Shown piece by piece: positions 12,201 to 24,357 of a stretch of DNA of 64,000 bases. Under the pieces are notes generated by a model that saw only the letters and a program-made list of their open reading frames with translations, ran no database searches and was not told where the DNA came from. This DNA is from Metridium senile (taxonomy: Eukaryota > Cnidaria > Anthozoa > Actiniaria > Metridiidae): assembly GCA_949775045.1 (NCBI GenBank), contig OX459096.1:40148158-40212157 (forward strand), written 5' to 3'. Within the stretch, counting starts at the first letter, position 1; the number at the start of each line of letters is the position of its first letter. A program made the position numbers and the translations under genes.

Positions 12201-12902
12201 TTTCATGTCATTATATTTATTAATAAAGTCTCTTCCCTAGGCTCAGATTTCAGATTTACAGATTTACAATATAATATAGCTGCTTCGCAGCCCGGTAATC
12301 GCCGCTTCGCGGATCAGATAATCACAGAGAAATAAAAGAAAAAAAACTGGGACCAGGGTACAATATTTACTATATTAGTTACTATAAAAGACAAAAGTGT
12401 ATTGAGGTATTGTTTCCTTTTGTATTTGCATATCTTTCTGGTTAAGTGATACTGACTAAATTATAAGTCACTAAATAAAAACTATAATTAGTTATTAACT
12501 GATTTTGTTTTTATTTCATGGTTCTAGTGTTTTCACTCTACACTAAGTGTACATAGTACATAGTACATCATATATATATTTCAAATGTATTCGCTCAAGG
12601 GATGCGGGTTAAAAAAGCTACAAAAAGCCTCAAGTAATCACGGTTCGAGTGTCCTCACTGTATGTTTTCTCATACAAAACAGCTACTTTTTCGTTCGTTT
12701 TATACAAAACTATAAAATTATGTTTTTGTATGAACTGTTGATTAAATTTAAACATTCAACTAACTTTTTATGGAAATTATTTTATGATGTAAAGATCCTT
12801 TTTGTTGCATTTTCCTCATGAATTAGGTATAATGAACATCATCAAAAATGACTCGAGGGCTAATTTTTGGTGCCGACAGGTTTGTTATTTTGCATATCAA
12901 GG

Positions 12903-15900
12903 TTATGCAATAAGAGGTATTTGTTCTTGCCTCCTTTGTTCTTGCTCTTCAGGGTTAAACTCTACTCTAACTGGGAAATGCAGTTGTGGAGCCGGTGGAG
13001 GTGGAGGTGGAGGTGGAGGTGGAGGTGGTCGAGGACGAGGATTGCAGCCTTGCCTTCTTGCAACAACGATAATTACTACCAATAAAACTACACTAGAAAT
13101 ACTCCCTCCAATTATCCACCATTTGTTTCCTGAAAGGAACAAATAGACTTTTTATTAGAGTCGGGCTCAAAATGTTAGAGTGCAAAAATAGTGCTAATCA
13201 AACAATAGAGAACAATAGAGTTAGCATTAAATATCACTATTTAGTACTAATTATAATCATGTTGCATGTTTTTAACGTCAGAACTATAATAATATGAGCA
13301 TTTGTGTTTTTGGGCAAAGCTGATAAAATAATATATGACCAGCCAATGTATATGGGATAAATATACCACGGCGAGTCGAAGAGGATTACCTGCATGAGGA
13401 TCTTTTGAAGTCCTTTTGTCAGCACAAGTCCCTTCACAACAACAATTTGAAGTAAATTGTGCACTCTGCAATGAAAGTAAATAAAACAACATAACCAAAA
13501 TGAACGAGGGACGAAAAAAACTTGAATTACCTGCTTTTCAAGGTATGAGCTTGGACATGCATTTTACTGAGATTACACCCATTTTAACATTTGCACATAA
13601 CTTGACGTTATAATATTGGACTTGAAACAGTGAAAAATTATTACTATTCACTACAACTTAAAAAAATATTGCTAAGTACTTGACCGATCAAATAGTCAGT
13701 ATTGAACGGACATTATGAACAGACATATTTTAAAAAAAAAATTATTTAATTTCCGACCTTCAAATCGCAAAGAATTATATATAGAATCACAACACAAAAT
13801 CAGACTAGATTTTCTGACTTTTTTGAAATAGAAAGCTGTAATCTATTTGAATTGAGTGCATGCAAAAACTTCTCCGAAGTATGTTGAGAATGTTGCTCCT
13901 AAGGAAACCTTCGGAAAAAGTTACGGCTTTTTTCACCTGGACCGTACATGTTACAAAAAAATAGACGCTCAATGAGCACATATGGCTACTGAATAGTGTG
14001 AATAGAAATCGAAGGCAAAAGTAAATATAATTACTAGTTTATAGTCCTTCCATCGGAATATTTTGGAAAGAGACGTCCAATGAGCGAATGTGCAGTGCAT
14101 AATATTAAATTATTGGTATTTTTGAAATATAAATATTATGCTAGAAATGATGTGGTATGTTATGGTGGTTCTACAGTCGCACACAGATTACATATGTTGA
14201 CAGTGCAGCGCAATTTGTTGGAACAAATGGAATTAGTCTTTGGAGCAGAAGCAAGAGTAGTGCAATCATATCAGGGAAATTGTATGGAAAACGTATTCAA
14301 GAAGCGTAATGTTTATTCGACTGCTTTTTTATGTAATAGAGTTAAACAAATACAAGAGAGATAGATCAAGTCTTTTAATTAATTCCTTTCCCACTAAATT
14401 ACAAAAGTCAAAAGTCGTTTACAAAAGATGAAGCAGAGAAATATAAATAGTTGAAGTTTTGAATTTTGAAACTTAGTCTTAGTGATAAATAGTCAATGAA
14501 TTATTTGCTTATTGAATTTGGGTTGAATATGATTTGGGAAAACATGAAAACTAGGTGAAGCTGTTAGCTTTTTGTTGCTGTTCATTGTCTTGTTGGTTTT
14601 GAATATTGTGCACAAAGAAAATTATTTTCCACCTATTTTTTGTCAGATGTAGTTTATAGAGTTGTAGTTTTCAATTTTATACAGTAGTTTGAAAAAATAG
14701 TCATTTTTTTTAGTCTAGAATGTTAGTTCTATATCAATAACAATAATGGTTGTTGTTAGATAGATAGATAATCTAGGTGTTGACTTTCTAAGGATTTTTT
14801 TTATATTTTTGCCTAATTTTCTCTCTCTTCAATGTTCACATAATCTTGTGCAGCATTATTTCCAACAGATCACTTTTTGTACGTTTGATTTTGCATAATT
14901 AAATTGTCATTAAATTAAATTGTCATTAGAATTATCGACAATGTCATAAGAATGCTCAAATATACTTATCACAGCTTCCATTGTTGTTTGGTAGATGAAA
15001 GGTAGTAGAACCTATAATACAGGTCTGTCATTTCCCAAACCAATAAAACGACTACATGGACATTCAGCAATGAAGTATATACCGATTTCTTACAGCCTTA
15101 CTGTCACGACTCGATGACATAGTGGCTACGCATTTCCAGAATGCAGTAGCCACAAAAATGGGAAAATATTTGGCTCTTGGTCATTTGTAAGGACGTCGCT
15201 GCACTCGGTCCGTACGGCCCTCCCAAAATTTATTTTGTATGAATTTAATTTATCCCTTTTTGGACCATGTAAGAGAAAAAGAAATTGATGGCTGGTGTAT
15301 ATTATATATAGTTTGTAGTCTTTATTGCTACATGATCTAATGTTAAAAGTTCATTTTGAATTGCTTCCAAACATAGGGAAATTGGCCCGCTACATAGACA
15401 TGTACACACTACAGTTGTACCTCTATTAAGCGGACACCCATTAAGTGGTTACCCTCTTTAAGGAAGCCACAATAAAACTGAGTCCCAAATTTATTCCTAT
15501 ACCTATTCTATACCTCTATTCATCGACCAACCTCTATTAAGTGGCCACTTTTGTAAAGTCCCGAGGGTGATCGCTTAAAAGAGGTACCACTGTATACAAT
15601 ATACTTAACAAACCACAAAGTTCAGTTCTTTCACAAGGGACAAATCTGTATTACAACCCGATTACAACCTCCTCCAGCTGTTACGATTTCTTTTATCAAT
15701 AATTTTCTCATGAATTATTAATTACTAGTTTTACAAGTACTGATCAGTATGCATGCATGGTAAGCACCAATTAACACAAATATCGAAGTTGCTACTAAAG
15801 GACTAAATGTCATTAAAATATATATTATTTAGAGTTATAATATTTGGAGTAACAATATATAAATATGTCAATTAAGTCATGCACATCGTTACAAAACTTA

Positions 15901-18900
15901 CAATATGTGTCCCATAATCCTCATTTGACACGTGAAATGTCAATGCTGTACTGTTACCACATACCAGCCTAACAGAGGCTTGTATTTCATATGGACCATT
16001 TTTAGTGACAGACCTATAGTGAAAGCAATTAAAGAGAAAACTTTATTTTTATAAATCCATTTAGACCGGTGTTCTGGCCAGCAGGGAGAATGATGGAATT
16101 CATATAGGGATGATTTATATAGGGATGATTCATATATAGGGTTGATTCACATAGGGATGATTTAGTTACCCCCTTTTGAGCAGCCAAGTTATAAATTCAT
16201 ATTCTATTTTGTATCTTAATTAACTCATTTGACATCTCTTTTTGAAGAATATTAATATTGGGGCAACTATAACACTTCTGTTGCATGGTCAGTTTTTTTT
16301 GGTCGTAGAGTCTCAGATCCCCCCTCTAATTTCCCTCTATACATTTTCTAAAACCCTAAATTCTCGGTCTCAATTTGTTTGAAAACCTGAGGTCTTGCAT
16401 TGTTGTATTCTAAAACTGATTAACTATGATATGTTTATTACATTTTTATTGCCACTCCTTTATGCATAGGGTGTATATACGACATATATACGCTGTATGT
16501 ATACACCTCATTAAATTCCAAATACATTGTTATTAAATCAAACTTGAATGGTGCTGAATTATGGATAACAGTATTTCAGAAGTAAACATTAATATTCGAG
16601 CGTGATTATAATGGTGTATTTGCAGTTTAACGAGCTCCCACAATTCCTATCGGTCTCAGATCAACCATTCCAGATGGACAAGGTTAATTGAAATAGGTGT
16701 ATATCATACATGCAGGTTTATTCTTACTTGTGAGTGAATCTTTGATACAGAATGATTCTTGAATTTAAGTCCACAGCAGAGGGTCTGAGCTTTGGTGATG
16801 TACCATGGGATCCAAATGAGAAACAAAATTTCACAGACCCATTTGTATAGTATGCAAACTAAAAACACATTAACATGTTATTAAGGTGACTGAACTAGTT
16901 ACTACTTTGGAGAGCTTTAAGTCATGATGATCTGGAGTGCAATTTTTTTTACATGGATTACTAAGTAAATTAGGTTTCAGTTTTTTTGAGATCAATAAGT
17001 TATTTCAAAATTATTTGAAAATGGAAATATCAAATTTTAAAAATCAATTAATAAAAAGAAAGAAATGAAAAGAAAGAAATGAAAAGAAAGAAAAAAAACA
17101 TTTTTAAAATAAATTAACAAATGAATAAAGAAATGTATGAATAAAAAAATTAAAAATATATAAATAAATACATAAACAAATGAGAAAAGTATATATTATA
17201 TAAATAAATATGTAAACAAACAAATAAATGAATGCATTTCGTGTCTTACAAGATATGCAATTGATGTGACAGTATGGCTCAATTGATAGATAATTGGATT
17301 TATTAATGCTGCTTTACAAGATTGCATTGGAAACAAATTAAAAACACTGGCTCATACTAACACAGATCGGGAGGGGGGGATGGGGGACCCCTAATTTTGC
17401 TATATGGGTATGTTTTTCGGCTTTTAGGTCTGGGGTAGTGTATCATTTTTTACAATTTGTCTGGTGTAGGGTAAGGTTTTTGTCTGGGATAGGGTATCTT
17501 TTTGACCGTTTGTCTGGGATAGGGTTATGTTTTAGTTGTTTTAGCCTGCTAGGCTACGTTTTCTGCCATCACCAAAAATTAGGTTAAGTCTTGGGTAGGG
17601 TATGTGAAATCAAAATTCTAGGTCTAGGATAGGGTCAGGGTTTTGAGGGCCCGGTGGTACACCCCATCCAAGTAGTCCAAGCTAGTCTTACTAACTGTAC
17701 TAACCCTCGTGATGTCAATGCAGGTCTCAAAAAAGATTAGACTTTGTAAAGAGCATTTTATCATAATAATTTCACATGGAAAGTATATTATATACTCCAT
17801 TATTACAATGACCAACAATATTAAGAAAGTGCAAGTTACATACCCCAGTGTTATTGCATGCTCTGTCTACTTCGGGACGCAATGATTCATCAGCAAATAT
17901 GTCAAAGTTGTTACATGGTGACCATGCAATAGTCCAGCCTTTTGATTGTACTTGAGTTCCCATGGCAGTATAGCTGCAAGTTGCAAGGAATAGTACATGG
18001 CATATTCAGCTGATATTCAGCTGGAATATAGAAGTTAATACTTTTAAATTCTTATTATTTGCATGGTGTCTGCAGTCAGCAGGTACCTTGCATTACATCA
18101 GGTTTTTTTAAACTAATTGAATAGCCACACCCATTCACACATCATGGGTCTCTGTCTTTTGGGTAGTCTCCTTCAGCCGTTTTTAGTGTTGGGCTTCCTG
18201 TGTCCCTCCCCAGGGAAACAGGAAGCCTGACATTAAAAACGGCTGAAAGGCAAAATAAAACAATTCAAATAATTTGAAAATATGACCTACTAGTTGGTTT
18301 ATTCGTTTATTTTAAAACATGTCACTCGGTCGGTCACCTATCGACCTCATAGCCCTTAGGCCTAAAAAATCCGCCTAATTTAATATTGATAACTTTTCAT
18401 TTTGCATCATAAAAGTTACTAGCTATATATCACTACTCATGAATAAAAAACACTTTGCAGTCTCTATAATATTGTTGCTACGAGCCACCAGGCGAGCAGC
18501 AACACTATATTCTTGGGGTTCCTGTTTGCGATATACCAGCAAAAATCTCGATTCGAAAGTTCTTCCATTTGGCCCCCCACAGTTATTATCAGGGGCAAAT
18601 TATTCCAAGGCATCGTTTCATCACTGAAATTATCCGAGTTAAATCTTTTTTTCGCACTGTAAAGCGGAGGTCAAACGGTTATGATAGTTGATGATGGTTG
18701 AAGGCGTCTCAACAGTGGCGGATCCAGGATTTTCAAAAGGGGGGGGGGGGATTTTGGAAAAGGGGGGGGGGAAGTCACCCAATTCCCCTCCCCTGGATCC
18801 GCCCCTGCTCAACTATCATCAACTATCATCAACTATCCTGTGCGCTCGGTTAAACGACAAAAACTATCATCGACTATCATGTGAAATTTGAACATGTTCA

Positions 18901-19778
18901 AACTCTATGATAGTCGATGATAGTCGATGATAGTCTATGATAGTGCATGATAGTTGATGATAGTGCATGATAGTTGGTGGTCATGAACTATCATTGCCGT
19001 TTGACCGAGGCTTAATAATGTCAAAATCAAACTTATTTATTGCTGGAAGCATTGATCAGGGTCACGAACGGACGACAATGATCGTTTTACTTTACGAGTT
19101 TTTCAGTTCTGTTTGTAGATCAGATCTTTACCGAAGGAGACTTTATCTTGATGCTCTTGGAAGTAGAATCATCCCTGATATTATTGAACATATAAATGCT
19201 TACATATTCGCTTAGTGAATATCCAAGATTGGGCTGCCTGTGGGATATTATGTAAACAGCTCGCAGCAATTTACTTTTGATAGAAACGACTAGTATTTAT
19301 TAATTTAAATCAAGTTGTCTTTTGCGGACTTTGCGGTTAAAATGCTTGCAGCTTAGAATGGGCATCACCCGTACAAAATCTATTATAGGCATGAAGTATC
19401 TAATTTGTATATTACTTATGTTATTTGATATTTGATGTGTAGACTGATCAAAGCGGAAATACTCCCTTCGACATATATTTAACAACTCATAATGTGCATT
19501 ACAAATCAATTGGTGTTAATTGAGTTTGATAGACCATTCATGACCATTTTCACGAAATATCCTATTAGTGGAAGTATCAATTACCTTGGTTTTCTATGCC
19601 CAGCTATTTCCAAAGGCGATAGATCAACTATCATGTTGCTTGTCGATGATTTGCAAGCACACCACTTCTGTTTACCAGGCACTGGAGTACATAAAACACG
19701 ATCGCCAGGATTTATTGTTCCAGATAAAGGTCTTACAATTAGCAAAACAACAAGAATTTTCCACAAAAAACCTTTCAT
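12903..19778 (-). CDS. MRH-like type I membrane protein, gene A (6 exons, complete)
   Basis: The gene is on the minus strand, with exons 19585-19778, 17844-17973, 16728-16858, 15902-16013, 13390-13465 and 12903-13129. All junctions are GT-AG, and the lengths (194, 130, 131, 112, 76, 227) sum to 870 bp with an open frame, giving 289 aa. Exon 1 encodes a signal peptide and a WCAC...VDLSPL stretch. Exon 2 has GWTIAWSPCNNFDIF and ACNNTG. Exon 4 has ASVRLVCG then EDYGTHI. Exon 5 has NCCCEGTC. Exon 6 is a single membrane helix (WIIGGSISSVVLLVVIIVV), a long Pro run and a tail ending EQIPLIA. The Cys pattern and strand motifs resemble MRH/Atg27-type lectin domains of sorting receptors. The tail fits the [DE]xxxL[LI] endosome/lysosome signal. 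Sequons NNT, NGS and NST suggest glycosylation. The exon structure is seen directly; the MRH assignment is pattern-based, and sugar-binding ability is not shown. Confidence 0.78.
12962..13030 (-). repeat. GGTGGA hexanucleotide repeat coding a poly-Pro run
   Basis: Tandem GGAGGT units in exon 6 of gene A read as Pro-Pro repeats in the cytoplasmic juxtamembrane segment. Paralogues B, C and D have a much shorter Pro segment here. Confidence 0.75.
15412..15592. mobile_element. Tc1/pogo-type MITE, copy 1
   Basis: The TIR CAGTTGTACCTCTATTAAG pairs with CTTAAAAGAGGTACCACTG, and the element is flanked by TA. It lies in an intron of gene A. The same 180-bp family occurs at 30299-30477. Confidence 0.75.
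16101..16165. repeat. Short tandem repeat
   Basis: Four imperfect copies of ATAGGGATGATTCAT in an intron of gene A. Confidence 0.6.
17034..17235. repeat. A-rich low-complexity tract in gene A intron 2
   Basis: AAAGAAATG and AAATAAATA units. A GTCTGGGATAGGGTATG-like degenerate repeat follows at 17400-17640. Confidence 0.6.
18172..18247. repeat. Hairpin microelement in gene A intron 1
   Basis: TTCAGCCGTTTTTAGTGTTG pairs with CATTAAAAACGGCTGAA around a short loop. The arm holds GGCTTCCTGTG, a motif that recurs near 31260 and 63459. Confidence 0.6.
18663..19013. mobile_element. Palindromic MITE with internal tandem repeats and a nested MITE
   Basis: The ends pair as GGTCAAACGG with CCGTTTGACC. 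The interior is a run of TGATAGTYGA units in both orientations. A second inverted repeat (GGCGGATCCAGG with CCTGGATCCGCC, about 18717-18805) with poly-G tracts is nested inside. Confidence 0.6.
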
Positions 19779-19833
19779 GTTGTTTGCACATTGATAATAT
19801 TAAATGACGCATACGCAATTATTCTCGGAATCA

Positions 19834-19843
19834 GGGGATTCCC
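19834..19843. promoter_or_regulatory. kappa-B-type site upstream of gene A
   Basis: GGGGATTCCC matches the NF-kappa-B consensus GGGRNWYYCC and lies 56-65 bp upstream of the gene A ATG. It sits in a block (GGAATCAGGGGATTCCCGGA) that is also present upstream of the paralogous exon 1 at 5.5 kb. The match is seen directly; regulation by a Rel protein is inferred. Confidence 0.5.
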
Positions 19844-19928
19844 GGAGGCCTGTCAGCTTATACGTTAGTCACGAGACAATCACGCAACGTTAAAGTAAGG
19901 CGTGTTTGTTAATATGGTAGTTTTTTTT

Positions 19929-21240
19929 ACGCAGTGTCTATATACCCGGCAGCCGGTCGCGGTCTCAAAAAAACTAAATACCCGGCAGTCCAAACTTTCT
20001 CAAAAGTATGGCCAAATAACTATCTATGTTAAAACCAAACCAGTCAAAGTTTGTTTAGAAATACTAAACGCTTCTTCTAAGCTGTACCGCTTTGAATAAA
20101 GTTCGTCAGTCTTTGCTCGGCATAGTATACAAAGGTATACGAATCACTAGCCTGCGTGCAGCCGGTTTATATTATTACGGGTAATTAAACCGGCTGCACG
20201 CAGGCTAACGAATCACTTGCTTCGCAGTGGCACTTAGAAATTTTGTCAACACTACTGGTCACGCTCTCTCAAAAAGTCGGCAAAAGGTCGCAAAACGGCT
20301 ATTGCCAAGCATATCAAACTAATCTAAATTGGTTTAGAACTATCAAGCGCTTTTTATTTTCGAAACTGCTTTGAATAAAGTTTGTCAGTCTCGGCATAGT
20401 ACACAAACCTGAGTATGAATTGGTTCGTGACTGCCGGTCGCAGTCTCAAAAAAACTAAATACCCGGCAGTCCAAACTTTCTCAAAGGTATGGCCAAGTAA
20501 CTATCTATGTTAAAACCAAACCTGTCAGTCAAAGTTTGTTTAGACATACTAAGCGCTTCTTCTAAGATGTACTGCTTTGAATAAAGTTGTGAACACTGCC
20601 GGTCACGTTCTATTGAGTGCATGTAAAATACACGGAAGCTCAAACTTTGAAAACGAAAAAAACGGGGAAAATTCAATAAAGAAACCAAATAGTTATAAAT
20701 GTTTGAAAACTATGAAACGTGTCTGTGTCATGAGAGAATGAGTTTTAACATAGATAGTTATTTGGCCATACTTTTGAGAAAGTTTGGACTGCCGGGTATT
20801 TAGTTTTTTTGAGCACGAACCAATTCATACTCAGGTTTGTGTTCTATGCCGAGCAAAGACTGACAAACTTTATTCAAAGCAGTTTCGAAAATAAAAAGCG
20901 CTTGATAGTTCTAAACCAATTTAATTAGTTTGATATGCTTGGCAATAGCCGTTTTGCGACCTTTTGCCGACTTTTTGAGAGAGCGTGACCAGTAGTGTTG
21001 ACAAACTTTCTAAGTGCCACTGCGAAGCAAGTGATTCGTATACTATGCCGAGCAAAGACTGACGAACTTTATTCAAAGCAGTACAGCTTAGAAGAAGCGC
21101 TTAGTATTTCTAAACAAACTTTGACTGGTTTGGTTTTAACATAGATAGTTTTTTTGGCCTTACGTTTGAGAAAGTTTGGACTGCCGGGTATTTAGTTTTT
21201 TTGAGACCGCGACCGGCTGCCGGGTATATAGACACTGCGT
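19929..21240. mobile_element. 1.3-kb palindromic transposon with poly-T TSD
   Basis: The ends ACGCAGTGTCTATATACCC and their inverse are flanked by eight T on each side (19921-19928 and 21241-21248). Each arm contains two diverged copies of a CTAAATACCCGGCAGTCC...CTATGTTAAAACC unit. The interrupted host repeat is continuous at 11663-11700. A 60-bp element is nested at 20148-20207. Confidence 0.75.
20148..20207. mobile_element. 60-bp micro-MITE with 9-bp TSD
   Basis: It begins TAGCCTGCGTGCAGCCGG and ends with the inverse, with 22-bp perfect arms. It is flanked by ACGAATCAC on both sides (20139-20147 and 20208-20216). The opposite arm of the host palindrome, near 21025-21040, has the uninterrupted sequence. 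Its ends match those of the 17-kb element at 37034. Confidence 0.85.
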
Positions 21241-21248
21241 TTTTTTTT

Positions 21249-21420
21249 AACTTTGTTTGTTTGTTTATTGAATAAGCCGGTTTTAAAATCTTTTTAGAAT
21301 TTAGAAATTATCAAAATAAAAAAGGAAAAGGAACAAATCAGGCACAGCCAGCCCGATCTCATTATCACAAAATAAATATTTTATGTGTCATACATACTAA
21401 AAATAAGAAAAGGCTGCAGA
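21249..21420. repeat. Dispersed repeat, copy 2 (right part)
   Basis: Continues the 19890-19928 flank after the palindromic insertion and is homologous to 11690-12180. Confidence 0.55.
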
Positions 21421-21502
21421 GGAGATATATTAAACACCACCCATGGTCACTTACCAGCATGCTTTGCATTGTATATTTTGATTTGATTGTAATAATTCAT
21501 TA

Positions 21503-21736
21503 GGGTTTTCCGATTTAGCGACTTTGGTACTAATAGTACCAGATACTAATTAGCTTACGTGCATGTTTACCGTTTTTAGAATTTCTAGGAGATGCATGTG
21601 TTCAAAATATTACATTTTCTGAGTAAGAATAAAAAATAAGAACAATATTGCAGAAATAATGACAAATTAACACTGGTACTATCATCTGGCACTATTAGTG
21701 CCAAATCTGCCTTTGTGCCGGTAAATCGGAAAACCC
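21503..21736. mobile_element. 234-bp MITE with TA TSD
   Basis: The TIR GGGTTTTCCGATTTA pairs with TAAATCGGAAAACCC and is flanked by TA on each side. Mariner/Tc1-like by TSD. Confidence 0.65.
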
Positions 21737-21841
21737 TATTTGGTCAGTCGTATACGTGCTTCTGTAGTTTCAGATTGCAACGCCGTGCGCAATGCATTCT
21801 GGGTTGGGCTCACGAAAAAGTGACAAGCCGGAACATGCTAG

Positions 21842-22377
21842 GACTGTCCACAAGTTGCTCGGCAACTTTTGGGCAACTTTTCCGATTTCGAGCAACTTTT
21901 CCAATTTCGAGCAACTTTTTCACTTTCGAGCAACTTTTTTTCTTTTTTAATTTTTTACATGAATTCAAACCAATTATCTTGCCCAATACGAAAAAAATAT
22001 GTTTATTTTACTCCAATGATTCAAATACTGTTTGACAATAGGCTTTACAGTATTTGAATACACTTTGTGGAGCAGTGGTCTTCCTGTGGTAATTTGTAAA
22101 TACGATTCAGGTGGTCAGCGGTTGTAAAATCCAACAAACTTTTCTGCAAATACCAAGAAAATATTCTAAATTTATGTTAACACGATATATTATTAAAGCT
22201 GACGGAATTCTATGCTATGAAATCATCAAATTGATAAGAAGCATCAACAAATTTCGAGCAACTTTTTAGCAACTTTTAGATTTTTGGCAACTTTTAAGCA
22301 ACTTTTGTTTATTTGAGCAACTTTTTGGGCAATTATGAGCAACTTTTATGACTTTTTGGAGCAACTTGTGGACAGCC
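21842..22377. mobile_element. Non-autonomous element with CTAG flanks and GAGCAACTTTT repeats
   Basis: The TIRs GACTGTCCACAAGTTGCTC and GAGCAACTTGTGGACAGCC are flanked by CTAG (21838-21841 and 22378-22381). Sub-terminal tandem copies of GAGCAACTTTT occur at both ends. It is inserted in another inverted-repeat element whose arms (GGGTTGGGCTCACGAAAAAG) lie near 21810 and 22605. Confidence 0.6.
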
Positions 22378-22397
22378 CTAGAACAGGCCGTGTAATT

Positions 22398-24357
22398 CTA
22401 TGGTAATTCATGAAGACTTTGAAGCGTTTTTATCCAACCTTCACTCTTTATTTTTCAATTCTAATGCAACATATCTTGAACATTAGCCCTCAAAGAATAT
22501 AATTTATAAGTAAGTAACATTTTTAGCCGTTTTTAGTAAGTCTTCATGAATTCCCATACAATTACACGGCCTGTGGCGGCTTGTCATGTTTTAGTGATCA
22601 CTTTTTCGTGAGCCCAACCCAGAATGCATTGTGCGCGGCGTTGCAATCTGAAAATACAGACGAGAATACAAATAAAACAAAGAGCTGAACGATTTAGTAA
22701 GAAAGGATATGCCCACTCATCTCGTAAAAGATATTCAAAATATCTGAATGTGTGATTTTCATGGTCAACTAAATTAGTCTTTCATGCGGTACATGCTGTG
22801 ACCATTGGTTCTATGATATCATATTTTTATTTCTGAAAGACTGATCACGTTACAATCTACACAAACCATCTTCGTTCTATCTACGATATTTTTTTATTTA
22901 CACTAATAATATAAAATTACATATTTACAATAATTAATATTGTTTTTTTTGTTGGTTTTAATATACAAAACTAAAAAAAAAAACTAAAATTATGTTACGT
23001 TTCTGTAAGAACAAATGTTTTTTTCAAAAAATCAACTACAATGTTATGAAAACCTTTTTATAAAACTATAATCAAGGTATTTTTAAACAGCAGTTAAAGT
23101 GTTTTAAAGGGTTAAAACCCTTCGCACCTGTCAGCCCATCTATGTGGATTGATTTTTCAGTCAAGATGAGCTCATGTGTTAATCACTATTTAAAAAACTC
23201 ACAGCTAGCTGTATTAGTGCAGTGAAGGGTTTTTCATACTTGATAAAATATGCTGTAGGTTTTATAAATGGCTACATAAACTACAACCTACATTTCCTGT
23301 TTTTTTTTTTTAATATCCAGAATTTATGATTAAACTACAAAAATGAAGATAAATCTGTATCGGATATAAAAATACTTCTCAAGGTTATGCGTTTTCTTCA
23401 TGAATAGTTCCATGCGCCATATCTTGAGGTAGCCGGGTCTTTGCATTGAAGTGAGACGAACGTTGAGCTTGCAATGAGACCTTTTAACACATCGCGGGGA
23501 CAATCATTCACGTGCATGTCATCATATATCATTGTAAGCTAGCTCAACGTTCGTCTCCCTTAGATGCAATTCGCAAATGCCAAATCTACCTTTCAAGATG
23601 GCGCAGGGAACTGTGAAGGGGACTTCAGTGAAAATGTTTAAAATGACTTTTTGGGCTTTTAGGGCTTTTTGGTTAACTGTCCGCGGTCTTATTATTCCTG
23701 TATGGTTATTCAAGAAGAGGTCTTTGTTCTTGTCTTCTTTGTTCTTGATCTTCGGGGTTATCCACAACTGGAATTGGTAAATTCACTGGTGGTGGTCCTG
23801 GACGAGGTCTATTCTTTATGGCAATAACAATAATTACTGCCAATACAACTGCACCAGAAATACTCCCACCAAGTATCAACCAATTGTTTTCTGAAAGGTA
23901 CAATGCAATAATTATTAGAGTGGCTCAAAATGCTATCATGACTAAAGAATGTATTTTGTAAACGTTTTTGCATTCAAAATCAGGCAAACTTGTAACAGTC
24001 TGGAAAAAATGCATCAAAACGCTTCGCCTGTATTTTCAGTTAGCAATTTTATTACAGTGTAAGATAACCATAGGCACCCAAAAATATTGGAATATAAATT
24101 TTTAGTTAACCGCCGGAATCAGGAACAACCCTATATAACCGAATTAAGAAGTTCGGCTGATCGTAACAATTGGAAACATTGTCAAGCTTTATAACATGTT
24201 ATTACTGCGGTTTTCATCTTTCTGCAAACTCACACATTGGAACGGCTAATGTGAAAGACGATTTTTATCTTTTATGTTTTTCAGTGCATGACTCGGCAGC
24301 CAAAAACGTATTTCGTAGAAAGTCGAAAACCGCTTAGCCTGCTGTGCAGACTCTTTT
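22398..24357. repeat. Segmental duplication, copy 1
   Basis: This near-identical block carries the last exon of gene B, its downstream region and about 470 bp of the upstream intron. The partner is 61290-63236 in the same orientation. Copy 1 then continues into an 84-bp hairpin (24345-24428) that copy 2 lacks. Confidence 0.85.
23451..23560. repeat. Hairpin MITE downstream of gene B (also at 62336-62445)
   Basis: GAGACGAACGTTGAGCT pairs with AGCTCAACGTTCGTCTC. It is present in both copies of the segmental duplication. Confidence 0.6.

Noticed and set aside
14080..14364. 94-codon plus-strand frame in an intron of gene A
   Set aside because: No motif I recognise; antisense in an intron rich in repeats. 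Possibly an old transposon fragment, but unsupported.
18890..18990. CRISPR-like array of TGATAGT repeats
   Set aside because: Units are 10-11 bp with no unique spacers and sit inside a palindromic MITE of animal DNA.
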